From Verticillium longisporum (Eukaryota; Ascomycota; Sordariomycetes; Glomerellales; Plectosphaerellaceae): DNA of 64,000 nucleotides. The stretch is from NCBI GenBank assembly GCA_019188255.1, contig JAETXT010000006.1:4836001-4900000 (forward strand), given 5' to 3'. A program made the translations under genes and the position numbers. The notes under the pieces are model-generated. The model ran no database searches, had not been told where the DNA came from, and worked only from the letters and a program-made list of their open reading frames with translations. Shown here one piece after another: positions 12,228 through 24,451 of the stretch. How positions within the stretch are numbered: the first letter of the stretch is position 1; each line of letters opens with the position of its first letter.

Positions 12228-13153
12228 TCAGTCGCTCTCAATCATCTTCGCGGCGAGGTCACTAAGCGGGCCATAAAAGTCCTTACCCGAGTCCAGCTTG
12301 TGCTCATCGACAAAGAGCACGTACTGCTTGAAGCTCGTATTGAGATGCGGCTCGAGGCCCAGCTCGCGGATGACGGCGTAGTGATGGCAGTAAATGTGCG
12401 CGTAGACACGGTACATGCGCTTGAAAATCTGGCGCACCAGCGACGGGAAGCTCTTGGGGAAGGGGACGCCTGCGAAACGTTAGCAGCCACACCATCTCCT
12501 GACGAGCACAGAGCGGGGGCTCTCACCGATCCGACTGGGGAGGATGCTCTCATTGTCGATGGTGCTCTGGACCCACGTCATCAGGTGGTTGATGTAGTCG
12601 GGCGCCGACATCTTAGTCGGCTTCTTGTAGTTTTCGTTGTCCTGCCACAGGTACTCGAACTCGTCTGTTGCCTTCATCGGAAAGCACGACTCGGGCGAGC
12701 AGAACTCTGTGATGGCCCCGTAGAGGAGGTTGATCTGGTTGTAAAAGTCGACCACTGTTTCGACAGCTGTCAGCCACGCTCTCCTCTGTCTCTTCAAGTA
12801 TAAGGCATCCTGGACGCACTGTTGACCGCAAGCCACTCATCCTCGTCCTCTCCCTCGGGGAGCTTCACGGCCTTGCGCAGACTGCCGCCACCCAGGGTCG
12901 CCTCCGCATACTGTCGTAGGGCGAGGCCATTGTTCGGGCCACCTCGAATCGTGGCTCGTTGGCGAGCTTTCCTCGCGTTTCTGTCGTCGTGAATCCTGTC
13001 AGCGTCCACTATCAAGACGGGCTCTGGACACTGCAGGTCCGGGGCCTCGATGATGGTTTCCTCTTCCTCGTAGTAGGCAGGCGGGGCGTCAGGCACTGCT
13101 GGCGGAATGGGCATCAAACCCGTCCGCGCGCTGAGGTATTGAAGAAAGGTCAT
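12228..13153 (-). CDS. MOB1: MOB1 kinase activator
   Basis: Adaptor that activates NDR/LATS-type kinases (Dbf2 and Cbk1 type) in mitotic exit, septation and polarity. I infer exons 13153-12820, 12754-12527 and 12469-12228, with consistent phases, giving 267 residues. The Mob core is clear: [35 protein letters not shown], the zinc-site segment ([18 protein letters not shown]), then [20 protein letters not shown] with HH, and [16 protein letters not shown]. The end is [10 protein letters not shown]. The start ([11 protein letters not shown]) resembles usual fungal MOB1, but about 65 unusual Pro/Glu-rich residues follow before the core. That stretch may be a real extension or an unspliced intron of about 190 nt with no stop. 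Confidence 0.9.
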
Positions 13154-14653
13154 CTTGGCGCTGCTGGAGTGGTACTGACATGGTGTGGACGGGAAGGCTC
13201 ATGACGCCGGCGGTCCTGGTGCAGCGGTCGAAAGTGATGTTGTCGCGCGGAAGGGGGGTGTTCGAATGGCTGCTCATTCCAGTGGTTAGCCAGGCGATTG
13301 ATGTTCCAGGTCAGCGCTAGTCTCGTACCTCTGGAATAGTAATATCCTTCACTGACAGCAGTTGAGTGAGTAAGCTTGCTGTTGAGAATGTGGTGGCGCC
13401 GTATTGGGAAATGCTGTCGAGTAAGTGATGCGAGTTGGAAATATTGCGACTTGTCGTCCTGCGGTCAAGGTCGGGCAGAGAGAGGAGTGGAGGGGCAAGG
13501 GAGCCATGTTTACGGTGTTTCCTAATTGGCTTGGTTGCTGGGGCTGCTTCCTACAAGCCACAGCATGCTACACTGCTGTGGCTGCCCCAGCTTTTTGTGG
13601 GGGTGGCGCTCACAACAAGGACTACCTCGCCTTCACATTCACAGAGAAGCGGCCATGACAAATGCTCGAAACATTCAAGTCATCGGCCCTGGCAAGACTT
13701 GCATATGAACACTACCCCTTCTTCAATACCGTCTGCTAAGCATCTCCGCAAAGGATGAAATCGAAAACACGACTTGATGGTGCAGCGAGCTATGCCTTCT
13801 TTAGTGTCTTCTGTACCAGGCCTGCTACATGCAGGTTGGCATGAGAAGGCGCAGAGGACGATTAAATCGGCTGTAAGTAGAAGTAGAAATGTTGCCTACC
13901 ATACCTTAGAGATCCTGGAACAGCGGCCTGGTAAGATCGACGACATTCATATACCCGCTTAGCCGCGCTGTACATCGCTATCCAGTGACTACTCGTCATC
14001 CCCGCAGTCCTCCCTACAGCCGATATTACCGAAGCATATCTCCAATGCGCTCAATTCACGAGAGTAAGGTACATTGAATGGTTGCACATGAACACCAAGC
14101 TACCCAGCTCATACCGACTGTTGAGATGCAACCTCTTGATCCTGTGACAGCATCCTGTGACAGCATCCATGTCACCCATGTCACCACGCTTTCGCCGCCT
14201 TGGTTTCTTGGCTGACACATCATCACACACACGCAACGCGAGTTGACTGCCGGCTCAACCTTTGAATAGCCTCAATTCACGGGTGGGGAAATCCTGCACC
14301 AGTACAAGACCTAGTCGATCTTCCCCTCTTCTCTCCATCTGCTCCGGGGAAAGGAGGCAATTGGGCATGGACAACATCGTTTTCGGCTCATTGTTCACCG
14401 AAAGCTGTCGATCCCATCGCCTGTAGGCACTAGCCATACGGCTCAAGCCCGTTTACCACCTGTGTGGTATCGGACCGTAACGTATCATTGGCAGGACGGA
14501 TTTTGACGCGTCCGATGGGCAGCATCATAACCAGGGAACGCAAACATAAAAAAGCTAGAAGTATGCTGTTTAATCCAGTCGTTGTCAATTGAGTGACTTT
14601 GCTCTGCTTCGAATCAGGATTCAAGTACCCGTGAATCTGCAGCTTCCCCAACA
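13154..14653. other. Intergenic, no gene seen
   Basis: MOB1 promoter side and the upstream region of the six-hairpin glycosidase gene. A short direct duplication (ATCCTGTGACAGC twice) lies at about 14138-14165. Nothing else is recognisable. Confidence 0.5.
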
Positions 14654-16919
14654 ATGCGGTCATTGCATGTTTTCTCTCTGCTCTGCTCTCTTGCTGCAGC
14701 TTCCAATGGGGCCAAAATAGACAGGCGGCATGTCGTGCAAACGTTTAACCCTCGCCGAAATGCGAGCTCGCCGGAGACCCCTTTGCAGGTTGGCAACGGC
14801 AACTTTGCCTTTGGCGCTGATGTGACAGGTCTGCAGACGTTCAGCCCCTTTGCTACCATGTCAACATGGGGTTGGCACAATTTCAGTCTGCCAACGACAC
14901 CAGGCCAAACATCCATAGACGGTACGCTTCCGCGCTTGGAGCGTGTTCGCATCACAGCAGGCTCGACTGACAAGAAATAGACTACAATGGCACAGAGTGG
15001 TGGACCCATGACCGGCTTGTCCAATACAACATGCCGAACGAGAATAACGAAGATATCGCCAACTGGCTCCGGGAGAATCCTCACCGCATCAACCTTGGCT
15101 CCATTGGCCTCTCATTTGGTGAAGATGATGTCAAAGAGGAAACGCTCCAAGACAAATCCCAAGAGTTGGACTTGTGGAACGGGGTTATCAAGTCCTCTTT
15201 CACATACCAGGGCTCCGTCGTCGAGGTTGAGACTCGAGCTGACCCGGACTCGGATACTGTGGCTGTCCGCATTGAGTCTGAACTCCTCTCCAAGGGCGGC
15301 CTGGGCGTCTTCTTCGATTTCCCCTATCCCGACAACAACAAGTTTGACGAACCTTTTGTGGGACTGTTCAACCAGACTGACAAGCACTCCACCTCACTGA
15401 TCAGCTGTGGGAGCCACGCCACGATCCATCATGATTTGGATACCTTTGAGTACGACTTGGTCCTCGAATGGAACGGCAAAGGCAAAGTCGTGGCTGCCAG
15501 CGACGGGAGCCATCGCTATACCCTCACCGTCGAAGGTTCCAATGAGCTTGAATTGACGGCCCACTTTGCGCCTTCCAAGCCGGAACGTCGTCCTAGCTAT
15601 GGTGAGATCGTGGCTGCTTCCGAGGCATGGTGGCCGTCATACTGGGCGAAGGGTGCTTTTGTCGACCTCACAGCATCCGACGCAGCCGACGCGATGGAAC
15701 TGCAACGACGCACGATTCTGTCCCAGTACCTTGTCGCTGTCAACAGCGCTTCCGACTACCCGCCTCAGGGTTCGTGCCACCACAACTTTCGTTTCGAGAC
15801 TGATTCGCTGACCGCTGCGTAGAATCCGGCCTCGTCAACAATGGCTGGTTCGGCAAGTTCCATGTAACGTCTCACAGTCGGACACCTATCTGCGCCCTGG
15901 CTGACAAGTTCTAGATGGAAATGATCCTCTGGCACCACGTCCAGTTTGCTCGCTGGGGTCACTGGGATCTCCTGCACCGCGGTCTGCCGCACGTCTGGAA
16001 CCGGCTGCTCGAAGGGGCCTTTGAGCGCGCCGCCATCCAAGGCTACGACGGCGCCCGCTGGGGCAAGATGACGGATCCATCGACCATCGACGCCCCAGGC
16101 GAGATCAACACGCTGCTGATCTGGCAGCAGCCGCATCCGATGTACTTTGCCGAGCTCGAGTACCGCGCGTTCCCCACCAAGGAGACGCTCGACCGCTGGG
16201 CCCACCTCCTCGACGCCTCGGCCGACTTTATGGCCTCGTACGCCTGGTTCAACGAGACGACGGGCGTCTACGACCTCGGGCCGCCCATGTACCCGTCCTC
16301 GGAGAACACGAACGCCAACGTGACGGTCAACCCGCCCTTTGAGCTCGCCTACTGGCGCTTCGGCCTCGACGTCGCGTCCGACTGGCGCCGGCGCATGGGC
16401 CGCCCGGTCCCCGCGACGTGGACCACGGTCAAGGAGCACCTCGCCCCGCTGCCCGTCGTCGACGGCACGTATCCCGTCTACGAGGGTGTGCCGGACATGT
16501 GGGTCGACCCCGTGACCGTGTACGACCACCCGTCCATGTCGGCCATCTACGGCCTGCTGCCGCGGCCGCGGTCGGGCGCGCCGCTCAACGAGACGGTGCT
16601 CGCGGAGACGGCGGCGCGGATCTGGAAGCTCTGGGACCTCGACGGCTCGTTCGGCTGGGACTTTCCCATGCTGGCGATGAATGCGCTGCGGCTCGGGGAC
16701 GCCGGGCGGGCTGTCGAGTACCTCCTGCACCCGACGTTCCGGTTTGACGATGCCGGGTATCCCGTGGGCGGGACGCGCGTGCCGACGCCGTACTTTCCCA
16801 GCTCGGGAAGCCTGCTCATGACGGTTGCCATGATGGCGGGGGGCTGGGACGGCAGCGAGGGCGCGCATTTCCCCGACGCGTGGACGGTGGCTGTAGAGGG
16901 GTTCGTGCCGGGGATGTAG
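14654..16919 (+). CDS. Secreted six-hairpin glycosidase-like protein
   Basis: Predicted secreted glycoside hydrolase with an (alpha/alpha)6 barrel; the exact CAZy family and substrate are uncertain. I infer exons 14654-14921, 14981-15769, 15823-15863 and 15915-16919, with phases that close to 700 residues. A signal peptide is evident (MRSLHVFSLLCSLAAASNG). An N-terminal beta-sandwich region follows (TPLQVGNGNFAFGADVTG, FSPFATMSTWGWHNF), and then the helical barrel (NNGWFGKFHMEMILWHHVQF, RWGHWDLLHRGLPHVWNRL, PHPMYFAELEYRAFP, SLLMTVAMMAGGWDG). N-glycosylation sequons such as NETTG and NVTVN fit secretion. The last exon is much richer in G and C at third positions than exon 2. No break is seen. 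It is convergent with LSM1. Confidence 0.88.
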
Positions 16920-17438
16920 TTGGGTCGCCCGCTGTGCTCTGTGTTTCGGCAGTGACGAAGGCGCGTGTCGTGTTCTGTTCGTGGTCAATACATGTTCTGA
17001 ATGCCAGGAGGCAATGATCCGTCGAAAGCTGGGCAGCGCTCCTGAACCCGTGACTGATAGATGCCGCAAACTGCTTACCCTCACATGAAGGTGGGCATCT
17101 CTTTACCTCGAGTTTCGTCCAACGTCATGATGGAACCCGAGACGAGCTTTGAGGGAACAGAGGCTCAATACTTTTATTTTTCGGCTGGCACCCCAAAAGG
17201 GACAAAAGCAGCCGGACTCAGGGCGGACGGCATTTCACAATATTCTGCCGCCCAACCCAACCAGCCCCCGTCTCCGCACCCACCCCAAGAAAAGCAGGGC
17301 AGGCATGAAACGACCTTTGATGAACATGATCGTGTGAAGCTTCTGTCCTCTCCTCCCCGTCCCACTGCTACTACTACTTCACTCCCCCAATGTCGCTTCC
17401 TCGCTGGTTCCAATCGTCGCTGGTTCCAATCAGGCAGC
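16920..17438. other. Region between convergent genes
   Basis: 3' regions of the six-hairpin glycosidase and LSM1 genes. No coding frame or RNA recognised. Confidence 0.5.
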
Positions 17439-18203
17439 TCAGAGGAGTATCTCCCCCATGTTCTCGCCCTCAAACCCGCTCCGCGCCAGCTTGCGCAGCC
17501 TCGCCTTCTCCTTGCCCTTGTCGGCCTCCTTGCGCGCCTCGGCGAGGCGGTGCACGACCTCGGGCTCGCCGAGCTCGTAGCCCGGCGGCGGGTCGTCGTC
17601 CTTGTCGAGGCCAATCTCGCCGAGGAGCAGCACGTTCTCGCCGCGCACGAGGAAGACGCCGCGCTTGATGTCGGCGTAGAGGCCGCCGCGCGGCTGGTGG
17701 TCTGGTGACGGCGTCGTCGCCGCCGCCGTGGCATCGCTGCGCGGCGGCGACGGGTGCGGGGCGAAGACGCGCTCGACCGTGTTCTGGAGCACGAGGTTTG
17801 CTGTGTTGTGTGGTCTGTCAGGGTCCGTCCTCAGCCAGACGAGGGGTGTCTCATCGGCTTCATAATTTGCATAGTGCGGGAATGCGAAGACCGGGAGGGG
17901 GGAACGAGAGGCATACCGAATTGATCCCAGCTGCGTAGGACACCGATGAGCTTGCGGCCGTCGCGCAGAGCGACCATGAGCTTTTCTAAAGAAACACGGC
18001 GCGTCAGTCCCATCCTATCGTCTCGACCTTGTCTCCTTCGCCAACGTCAAAGAGGCGCCCTTACTGTCGGTGAGGTCGAGGAGCTGGGCGGCCGTCGTGA
18101 ACATTTGCGGCGGCAGCTGCTGCTGCTGTTGCTGGGGAGGGACGCCGCCGCCCAGGACCGGCTGGCCCTGGTGAGAGGGGTCTTCTATGGAGAGGTGCTC
18201 CAT
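17439..18203 (-). CDS. LSM1: LSM1, Sm-like subunit of the cytoplasmic Lsm1-7 ring
   Basis: Subunit of the Lsm1-7/Pat1 complex that binds deadenylated mRNA 3' ends and promotes decapping in the cytoplasm. I infer exons 18203-18065, 17985-17917 and 17800-17439, giving 189 residues. A Gln-rich N-terminus (QQQQQQ, encoded by a CAG/CAA tract at about 18115-18135) precedes the Sm1 motif (KKLMVALRDGRKLIGVLRSW then DQFANLVLQNTVER) and the Sm2 motif (RGVFLVRGENVLLLGEI). Between Sm1 and Sm2 there is a Pro/Ser/Thr-rich insertion of about 35 residues. The C-terminal extension (GENMGEILL at the end) is typical of Lsm1 rather than other Sm proteins. No break is seen. Confidence 0.94.
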
Positions 18204-18920
18204 GCTGTGCGTCTATTTGTGTGTTTGCGATGGTTTCTTCTTTCGTTTTTTGTCGTCGTCGTGAAGGGTTTCCGGGATCAGGTCGTGCGCATTGGGCTAT
18301 GCGGTCGCTGTGCTGGTGGGTTGAGATGGCGTCGTCGTTTGGCAGGCCATCGATGGATGGTTTCGATGCTGGGTGAGTGTGACCGGTGTGCTGTTTCCTA
18401 CAATGCTGGGCAGCACATGCTTGATGGTATGGTACGCGGTGTCGGGGCAAGGGGAGGAGCGGTTGCGTGGGCGATCGCGAATCGTTGAGCAACTGAAGTG
18501 AAGCCGTCACCGAAATCAGGTGGGTCGTCGGCGCTGCGTGCTGGTGCTGGGCGGCTCGTGGTGGAGTGCACGACTGCTGGGCCAGGAGGTGGGGCTCTTG
18601 ATGCGCTGCCGGAAAATGCTTGTTGCCAACCCGTGCACCGCCTCGCCCGAGTCCAAGTGCGTGCTTGAGTTCAATGCCTTGCGTTTAGTAGGTACATTTG
18701 ACCAGGCAAGCTAAACACCGGATGCGTTTTCACTGCATGTTGACTGTTGTCACAATACTGGAGCAGCAATGATAGTACTCAACAGCACCTTTTCTCATCA
18801 TCTTGTTCAACCATCTAAACTATCTTGTTACAATGTCTACAGTGAGTCTATAGTGAGTGGCTGTGCCCTCCACGGACGATCTCTGGTGCCACACTGCGGG
18901 GTCATCACGCGAGGGGGGTG

Positions 18921-18960
18921 GCCTGCGACGGCCTGCGACGGCCTGCGACGGCCTGTCACG
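18921..18960. repeat. 10-bp tandem repeat
   Basis: Three exact copies of GCCTGCGACG followed by one changed copy (GCCTGTCACG). Intergenic. Confidence 0.9.
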
Positions 18961-19025
18961 GTCGGACGAGCTGTCAATGGCTGCTGACCTCACAGCAGCG
19001 AGTACCTGTATCCAGCCTCCATTCG

Positions 19026-19084
19026 CTGTCCACTGTCCACTAACCGCTGTCCGCTGTCCGCTGTCCACTGTCCACTGTCCGCTG
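19026..19084. repeat. 7-bp tandem repeat (CTGTCCR)
   Basis: About eight heptamers of the form CTGTCCA or CTGTCCG with one interruption (ACTAACCG). The A and G versions alternate in blocks, which suggests replication slippage or duplication of a 14-bp unit. Confidence 0.85.
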
Positions 19085-19795
19085 CAGAGGCATGGCCAGA
19101 AACAACCCCAGAACTTGGCCCCGGACATTGGCAGGCGGCATGCACAGCAAAAATGACTACGTTGCTGGGTCGTATTCGGTGCTAATGTGCTTTTCGCACC
19201 TTTCTATCCTCCATGTGGGATGACGGTCACGGCCGGAGCATGACGCAGCGTCACGCTTCGACCTTCTCTTCTCGCCGCCAAGAATGCATGTCTTGCGTTG
19301 GCTCCCCGATTCTGTGCCTCCCTGTAGAACAAGGAGGCTATGCCCGCAGCCTGACAAAAATAAGACTACAACCACACTGCAGCCCCCTTCCGTGGTTTCT
19401 ATGCCCCGCCAGCCCTAAAACGCCTTGATCCAGATGCATTGATGTTTGATTCATGTCTTTTGGGAGTGGTTAATATCGCACGCAGGGTTGTAAAGCAAAA
19501 TGCAACGGCCGGCAAGACCGTCAGAGGAGGACCTTCACACACAAAGATGGTCGGTCCGGCGCGTCTCAGGGCAAAGCGCCCCGTGCGACTTCCTTCTTGG
19601 TGTTGGTCTGGCGAGAGCCATGGTCGTGATGATCGGCAGCCGTGTTCCTCTCCCAACGCAATATCGCCTAGAGAGTGTGCGCTGATGTAACGCAACCATG
19701 CAGCCCGTCTTGCCCAAAAAAAAGGGGGTGGGGGGCCCAAAGGTCATCCCCATCGCAAAGGTGCCGTGGCTCAGTACAGCCGCGCTCGACAGGGC

Positions 19796-20400
19796 TCACC
19801 GCGTCATGGTACACCTGTTGAGAGCTTCAAGGAGCTCCGGCCGCAGCGCCAGAGCATCCTTGGCCTGCGCATACGTCATCCACTGCCGCTCCCTCTTGTG
19901 CGCCTCAGGCCACTTGTCTTCCTGCCGGGTGACTGTGGCCTCGTAGAACCGGTATAAGCACTTGTCCTTGCTGCTGCCGTGTTTCGGGGCGCGCGTGTCG
20001 GGTATGTCGCCGAGGTCGTAGTCGATCTGGACGAAGATGCCGGCCTCCTCCCAGGCCTCACGCTCGGCCGCCTCGGTGCACTCCTCGTCCGTCTCCCAGC
20101 CGCCCTTGGGCAGCACCCAGCCTTTCCGACGCGTCGACTGGATGAGCAGCACAAAGCGCTTGTCCTCGGTCAGGGGCACGACGCCGGCCACGAGGCGCTC
20201 ATTCTTCGAGTTGTAACCTAGGGGTGTGCGTGTTAGTGGGGTTCCCCCGAGCTCCGAGTCGGCTCCAGCAATTTTTTTCTGGCTCTACGGTGGAGGGGGC
20301 GGCGGGCAGTCTCTGTGGAAAGACAAAAATGCCTCGCACACTTACGCTGTTTACTCCTTCCTACACGCGACTCCATCGACTTTTCCTTGGAGGAAGACAT
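19796..20400 (-). CDS. Nudix diphosphoinositol-polyphosphate / diadenosine-polyphosphate hydrolase
   Basis: Small cytosolic Nudix enzyme of the DIPP family (yeast Ddp1, fission yeast Aps1). These enzymes remove beta-phosphates from inositol pyrophosphates and cleave diadenosine polyphosphates. I infer exons 20400-20346 and 20217-19796, giving 158 residues. The start is MSSSKEKSMESRVGRSKQ, and the intron interrupts an Arg codon. The full Nudix box is present at about residues 62-84: GWETDEECTEAAEREAW then EEAGI, matching GX5EX7REUXEEXGU. The preceding strand (RKGWVLPKGG) and following segment (KDKCLYRFYEATVT) are family-typical. No break is seen. Whether it prefers inositol pyrophosphates or Ap6A cannot be read from sequence. 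Confidence 0.93.
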
Positions 20401-21501
20401 TGTGGGCGAATGTGTCTGAACAGATAGATTTGGGTGTTTGGGCGGGCAGGCGACAGCTCAAGGTGGGGTGGGGGAGGGGCGTGTTTGGCCGGCAGCGAGC
20501 TGTGCTGTACGGTGTCTGAATCACTCTGCCTTGGGTGGTTTGGCGGGGTAGAGTCGAGACGGTCTGTTCTGGAAGAAGGGCAGGCCAGACAGCGCTTTTT
20601 GAGGGGGGCAAAGGGAAATTGGGCAGAGGATTGAACTCTCTGCACGAAGCGTCGGGGTTGAATGCGCGACTCAATGACTTTTCAGCGACATGGTTGCGTC
20701 CGAATTCGAGAATTGAGGTCTGGTTCGGGTTGATTGGGTGGTTTTCTGCGATCTCAGAAAACGCCGATGGCCGCCGGGGTTGGCTTGCACAATGCTCAGG
20801 GAATATGGGGGGCAGAGCTGTGATGCAGAGCGGACGGGTGATGGTCCAGCGGAGAGAAGGGGAGGGGGAAAACAGAGGTGAATGGGGGGCGGGCACCGCG
20901 GGTTTTCTTCAGAGTCAGGGCAGCCCGAGAAAGATCGCGGTCTGAGACGGGGTCAGATCTGTGACTGAGAGATGGGACGCCGGAACCTCAGGTGGCTGCA
21001 GTGAAGCTTCGTCGGACAGGGCAGGAACCGCTGTGGATCCAGGGCGCCGTCTCTGCGTTCTCGAGTGCAGAAGGGGGGAAAGTGTATTTCGGGGGGTGCT
21101 GGTAAAGACCGAGAGGACACCCAAGGGTGGGAGGGAGGTGGGGGATCGCAAGGTCCGGTCTCGATGTCTGCTCTGATATGGCCAGTTTGTGTCTGGAATC
21201 CGAAGCCCCGAAGGCGCAGAGCTCAGGGTTGGGTCTGGAGAAGTGTTGAAAGAGAGAACGTTCGACGTTGAACAGGGGGTTGGCCGCCGCAATGGCAAGG
21301 GAGCTGCGACTGGTACTGGACGCGCGCAAAAAGTCGGGGCTTGGGGGGCAATGGGGGGCAATGGGGACGAGCGAGCGAGCAAGGCGAGGCGAGTAGTAAG
21401 CGTCTTGTCAAGTCAGGTCAGGCTGGCGGAGCTGGCCGGCAGGCGCGGTAGTAGGTCAGGTACGCTACTGGTCCCAGTACCTACCTCAGAAAGGTAAGGT
21501 C

Positions 21502-21519
21502 GGGTAGGTAGGTAGGTAT
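21502..21519. repeat. GGTA microsatellite
   Basis: About four tandem GGTA units, flanked by further GGTA/TACC words. Confidence 0.8.
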
Positions 21520-22267
21520 GTACCTGGAATAGCGAGGCAGGTAGCGAGATCTCCGTGTCGTGGCTCGGCGAAGTGATGCGAGGCGAGACAGGTACGTCGA
21601 GGTGGGTAAGGAGGAGAAAGTTGCGAGGGCGGCGCAGAGGGGGCGGACCACAGCGGCTAACGTTTTCGACGGGGTGCCAACTGAATGGATCTGATGAGGC
21701 CAGACCGACGTGGATCGAAAAGGGTGAGAAAAAAAGTCAAGGAATATGACCACGCGACACCTCAAGAGGCGGGCAGATACTCAGCAACAGGGCTCGAGAC
21801 GAAAATGGGCAAGGGGATCAAAAGTGGACGCAACGGAAACGCCAGGGCCAAGTCGGGTCAGTTCGAGTCGACACTACAACACGAGAGTCGAGTCGAGGGG
21901 GGTCGAGTCCAGGCGGACGGATGCACGCAGCCAGGCCAACGGCGTAGATGGAACCAACAGTCGGAATGGGAGGAACGGAAAGGAAACGAATTTGTCGCTT
22001 TTGGTGGACTTTGTTGGGTCTTGCTTGAGTCGAGGGAGTTTGCAGACGCCCTCGTGTCCACGGCCGGATACCAAGGGGCAATTAGAGTTGACTTTATATA
22101 CTTCAACCTGAATGAGCTTCATGCTCGTCCTGCACCCGTCTCCCTCCCTGCCACCGACGCGGGGCGGCATGGCCGGTACATCGTGAGGTACTTCACTCCG
22201 AGCAACGGGACTAGCCTTGCCAGAAGCTAAAGCCGCGATTGGGATGTGACTGGCAAGCAGGCAGGCG

Positions 22268-22310
22268 CGGGCAAGCGGGCGGGCGGGCGGGCAGGCAGAC
22301 AGACAGACAA
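22268..22310. repeat. GGGC / CAGG / CAGA tetranucleotide tract
   Basis: Consecutive GGGC units change to GCAG and then ACAG units without interruption: a compound tetranucleotide repeat. Confidence 0.8.
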
Positions 22311-24451
22311 TGCGGGCAGGACAGGGCAGGGCGTACTGCTAAGCTGATCGGAGGGGAAAGAGCGGAAGATGGAGAGCAGAATGGGTGGACGAGAAAAAAA
22401 ATTGCGAATGACGAGATGGACGAGCATGAGGGGGGACCCTGTCGAAGGGGCATGGTGAATGGTGGGAATCCGCTGCGAAGCCCGTGTGTACCCGTCAGCC
22501 AGCCAGACAGGCGCGCTTCAGGCACGTGTGGTGACAGCTGCCGTCTAGTGGAGTGTTGACGGTGCATCGCGACTACCGCCCTGCTGGTTCCTGGCCACTT
22601 CTGACCACTTCTGACCACCTCTCACCACCCTGCTAACTGGCCACGGATTAACCCCCCCTCCTTCGTCCTCACAGACGGCCAGGCATTTCAGTCCCTTGGC
22701 CGTTCAAACCCCACGGCATATTCTAGCAGGCCGAATGGGCTGTCCACAAGCGTGGGGTTGCTGCAGCTGATCACAACTCACTGCAGTCATGTTGAGCAAG
22801 TATCATGGAGCCCCTTCCGAAGTCTTTGGCTACAGGTACCTTGGGTACATCACATCGAACAGGCGAGGTCACGCCCCTCAGAGCAGAGGCTCCCCGGAAG
22901 GTGGGCCGTGCCTCTGACATCCAACGTCACCCCACGAACAGGCGTGGGCAGACTTGCATCTGCTCCGTTCTTTCATGCTCTCGACAAATCTCCAACATGC
23001 GTTTACTCATTTGCAAACTCACACTTCAAAATCTGGGCTCTTCTGTGGTTCCAACTATTACTCGAAGAATGCCGAGTGCCGGCAGCACGCCTGGATATGT
23101 GACGTTGTGACGATCCTCGTAGATGGGTCACGTGTGAGTAAGAATATTCCCCGAAGCTTGACAGTCCCCCCGATAGCTGGCTCAAACATCTTGAACATGG
23201 GGTTTGCGTTCAAGACTGTTTGTGAAACCACCCAGAAATGTTCAGAGAGGCGCAGCAAGAGGGCGTCAATCGGACCTTCCACACATCCATCGTAGGACCT
23301 GACGAATGACGTACTTCTCTCGTCACGTATTTGCATTTTCTAGTCTGGCTCCTGTTGTCTTCCGTGTCATTTCCTCGAGCCATCGCCTTCACATGATCCT
23401 TACGTTTGATAGAGGTTGTTTCGCACAGTCGACAGTGCGCCGTCACTCCTTAAGTGGTCAACGTCATTCACAATGGGAGCCAACAGCCTCGGTTTCAACG
23501 GCTGGTTTGTACACGGACCTGTATCACAAGAGGCCAGACTCTCTTTTCGAGATCATTCATTCATTAAGAATCTCTTGACTCTATCAGTATGCTAGGCTCT
23601 CGATAAAGCTGGCACTTGTCATATACAGCATCTTCTACAAATACCTAAGGTAATAAGGTACGTCGCTGAAGGGGTTCACGTAGTGGTCAGCGGCGGTGGC
23701 TTGTTAGTATTCGGGAGCTTACCCAAAACAGCCTGATAATATTTCAATATGTCAGTTGCAAAGGTTTGCTAGCCGCCGGATAACCAATTCCTCCTAAACG
23801 AGACGCAACTCAATCTCTCCGCGGCCAAGTTGTCGAATCGACGATAGCACTTGCAAGCCATACGGCATCCACTGAGATCCCGTTCTTCCAATTTCTTGCC
23901 TGGGCTCGTTGATATTCTCCTCATCAACAACTTCTGAGCTTCGCCCACTGCTGTGTTGTTGTCAGTGACTAATACGCCCTATTGGGTATGTTCTGGAATC
24001 CTTCATCTACAGTCGAAACCGGCAAAGCACGACGATATCAGAAACTCGAGGTCGGCACTGTACAATTCGCACCCCTAGCCAGCCTGCCATGACAGATCCC
24101 AATCTGTGGTCTGAATGATCATGCAACAAACCGAGTTCTCCACCAGTCAACGGTGAATTCGCATCCCAATATGAGAGTTGCCGTGACTTCCTCATCAGGC
24201 AGAGCGCATTGATAACATGAGAAGCGATGCAAGCTGGGCTGCCCTTTTGCAACTCACCTCATGGTTTCTGTTTTCATTTTCCATCAAGGAAGGACTAGAG
24301 CCAAAGTGAAAGATGGGCCTTGTCTCTTGACGTGGCCTACCCTTCTATCACCCATTATCCTTTGATTCTAAGTGCCCGACAACGCGTCCATACACGCACA
24401 CACACGAGTATCACTACCGCCTGTTGCTATCAAGAATAACTCCATATCACA

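Larger units (their letters stand above)
18204..19795. other. Intergenic with two minisatellites, no gene seen
   Basis: LSM1 promoter side and the 3' side of the Nudix gene. It contains two short tandem arrays, annotated separately. No conserved reading frame recognised. Confidence 0.5.
20401..24451. other. Four-kilobase gene-free region
   Basis: No frame on either strand has recognisable domains or a coding-like exon series. The left part (20.4-22.4 kb) is G-rich on the + strand with runs of GGGG and short tandem repeats at 21502-21519 (GGTA) and 22268-22310 (GGGC/AGAC). The right part (22.6-24.4 kb) is closer to average composition. It may be a long promoter and leader for the Nudix gene plus an intergenic spacer; a non-coding RNA cannot be excluded. 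Confidence 0.5.

Noticed and set aside
15765..17084. A 439-codon open frame antisense to the six-hairpin glycosidase
   Set aside because: It mirrors the GC-rich third positions of the last exon and has no family resemblance.
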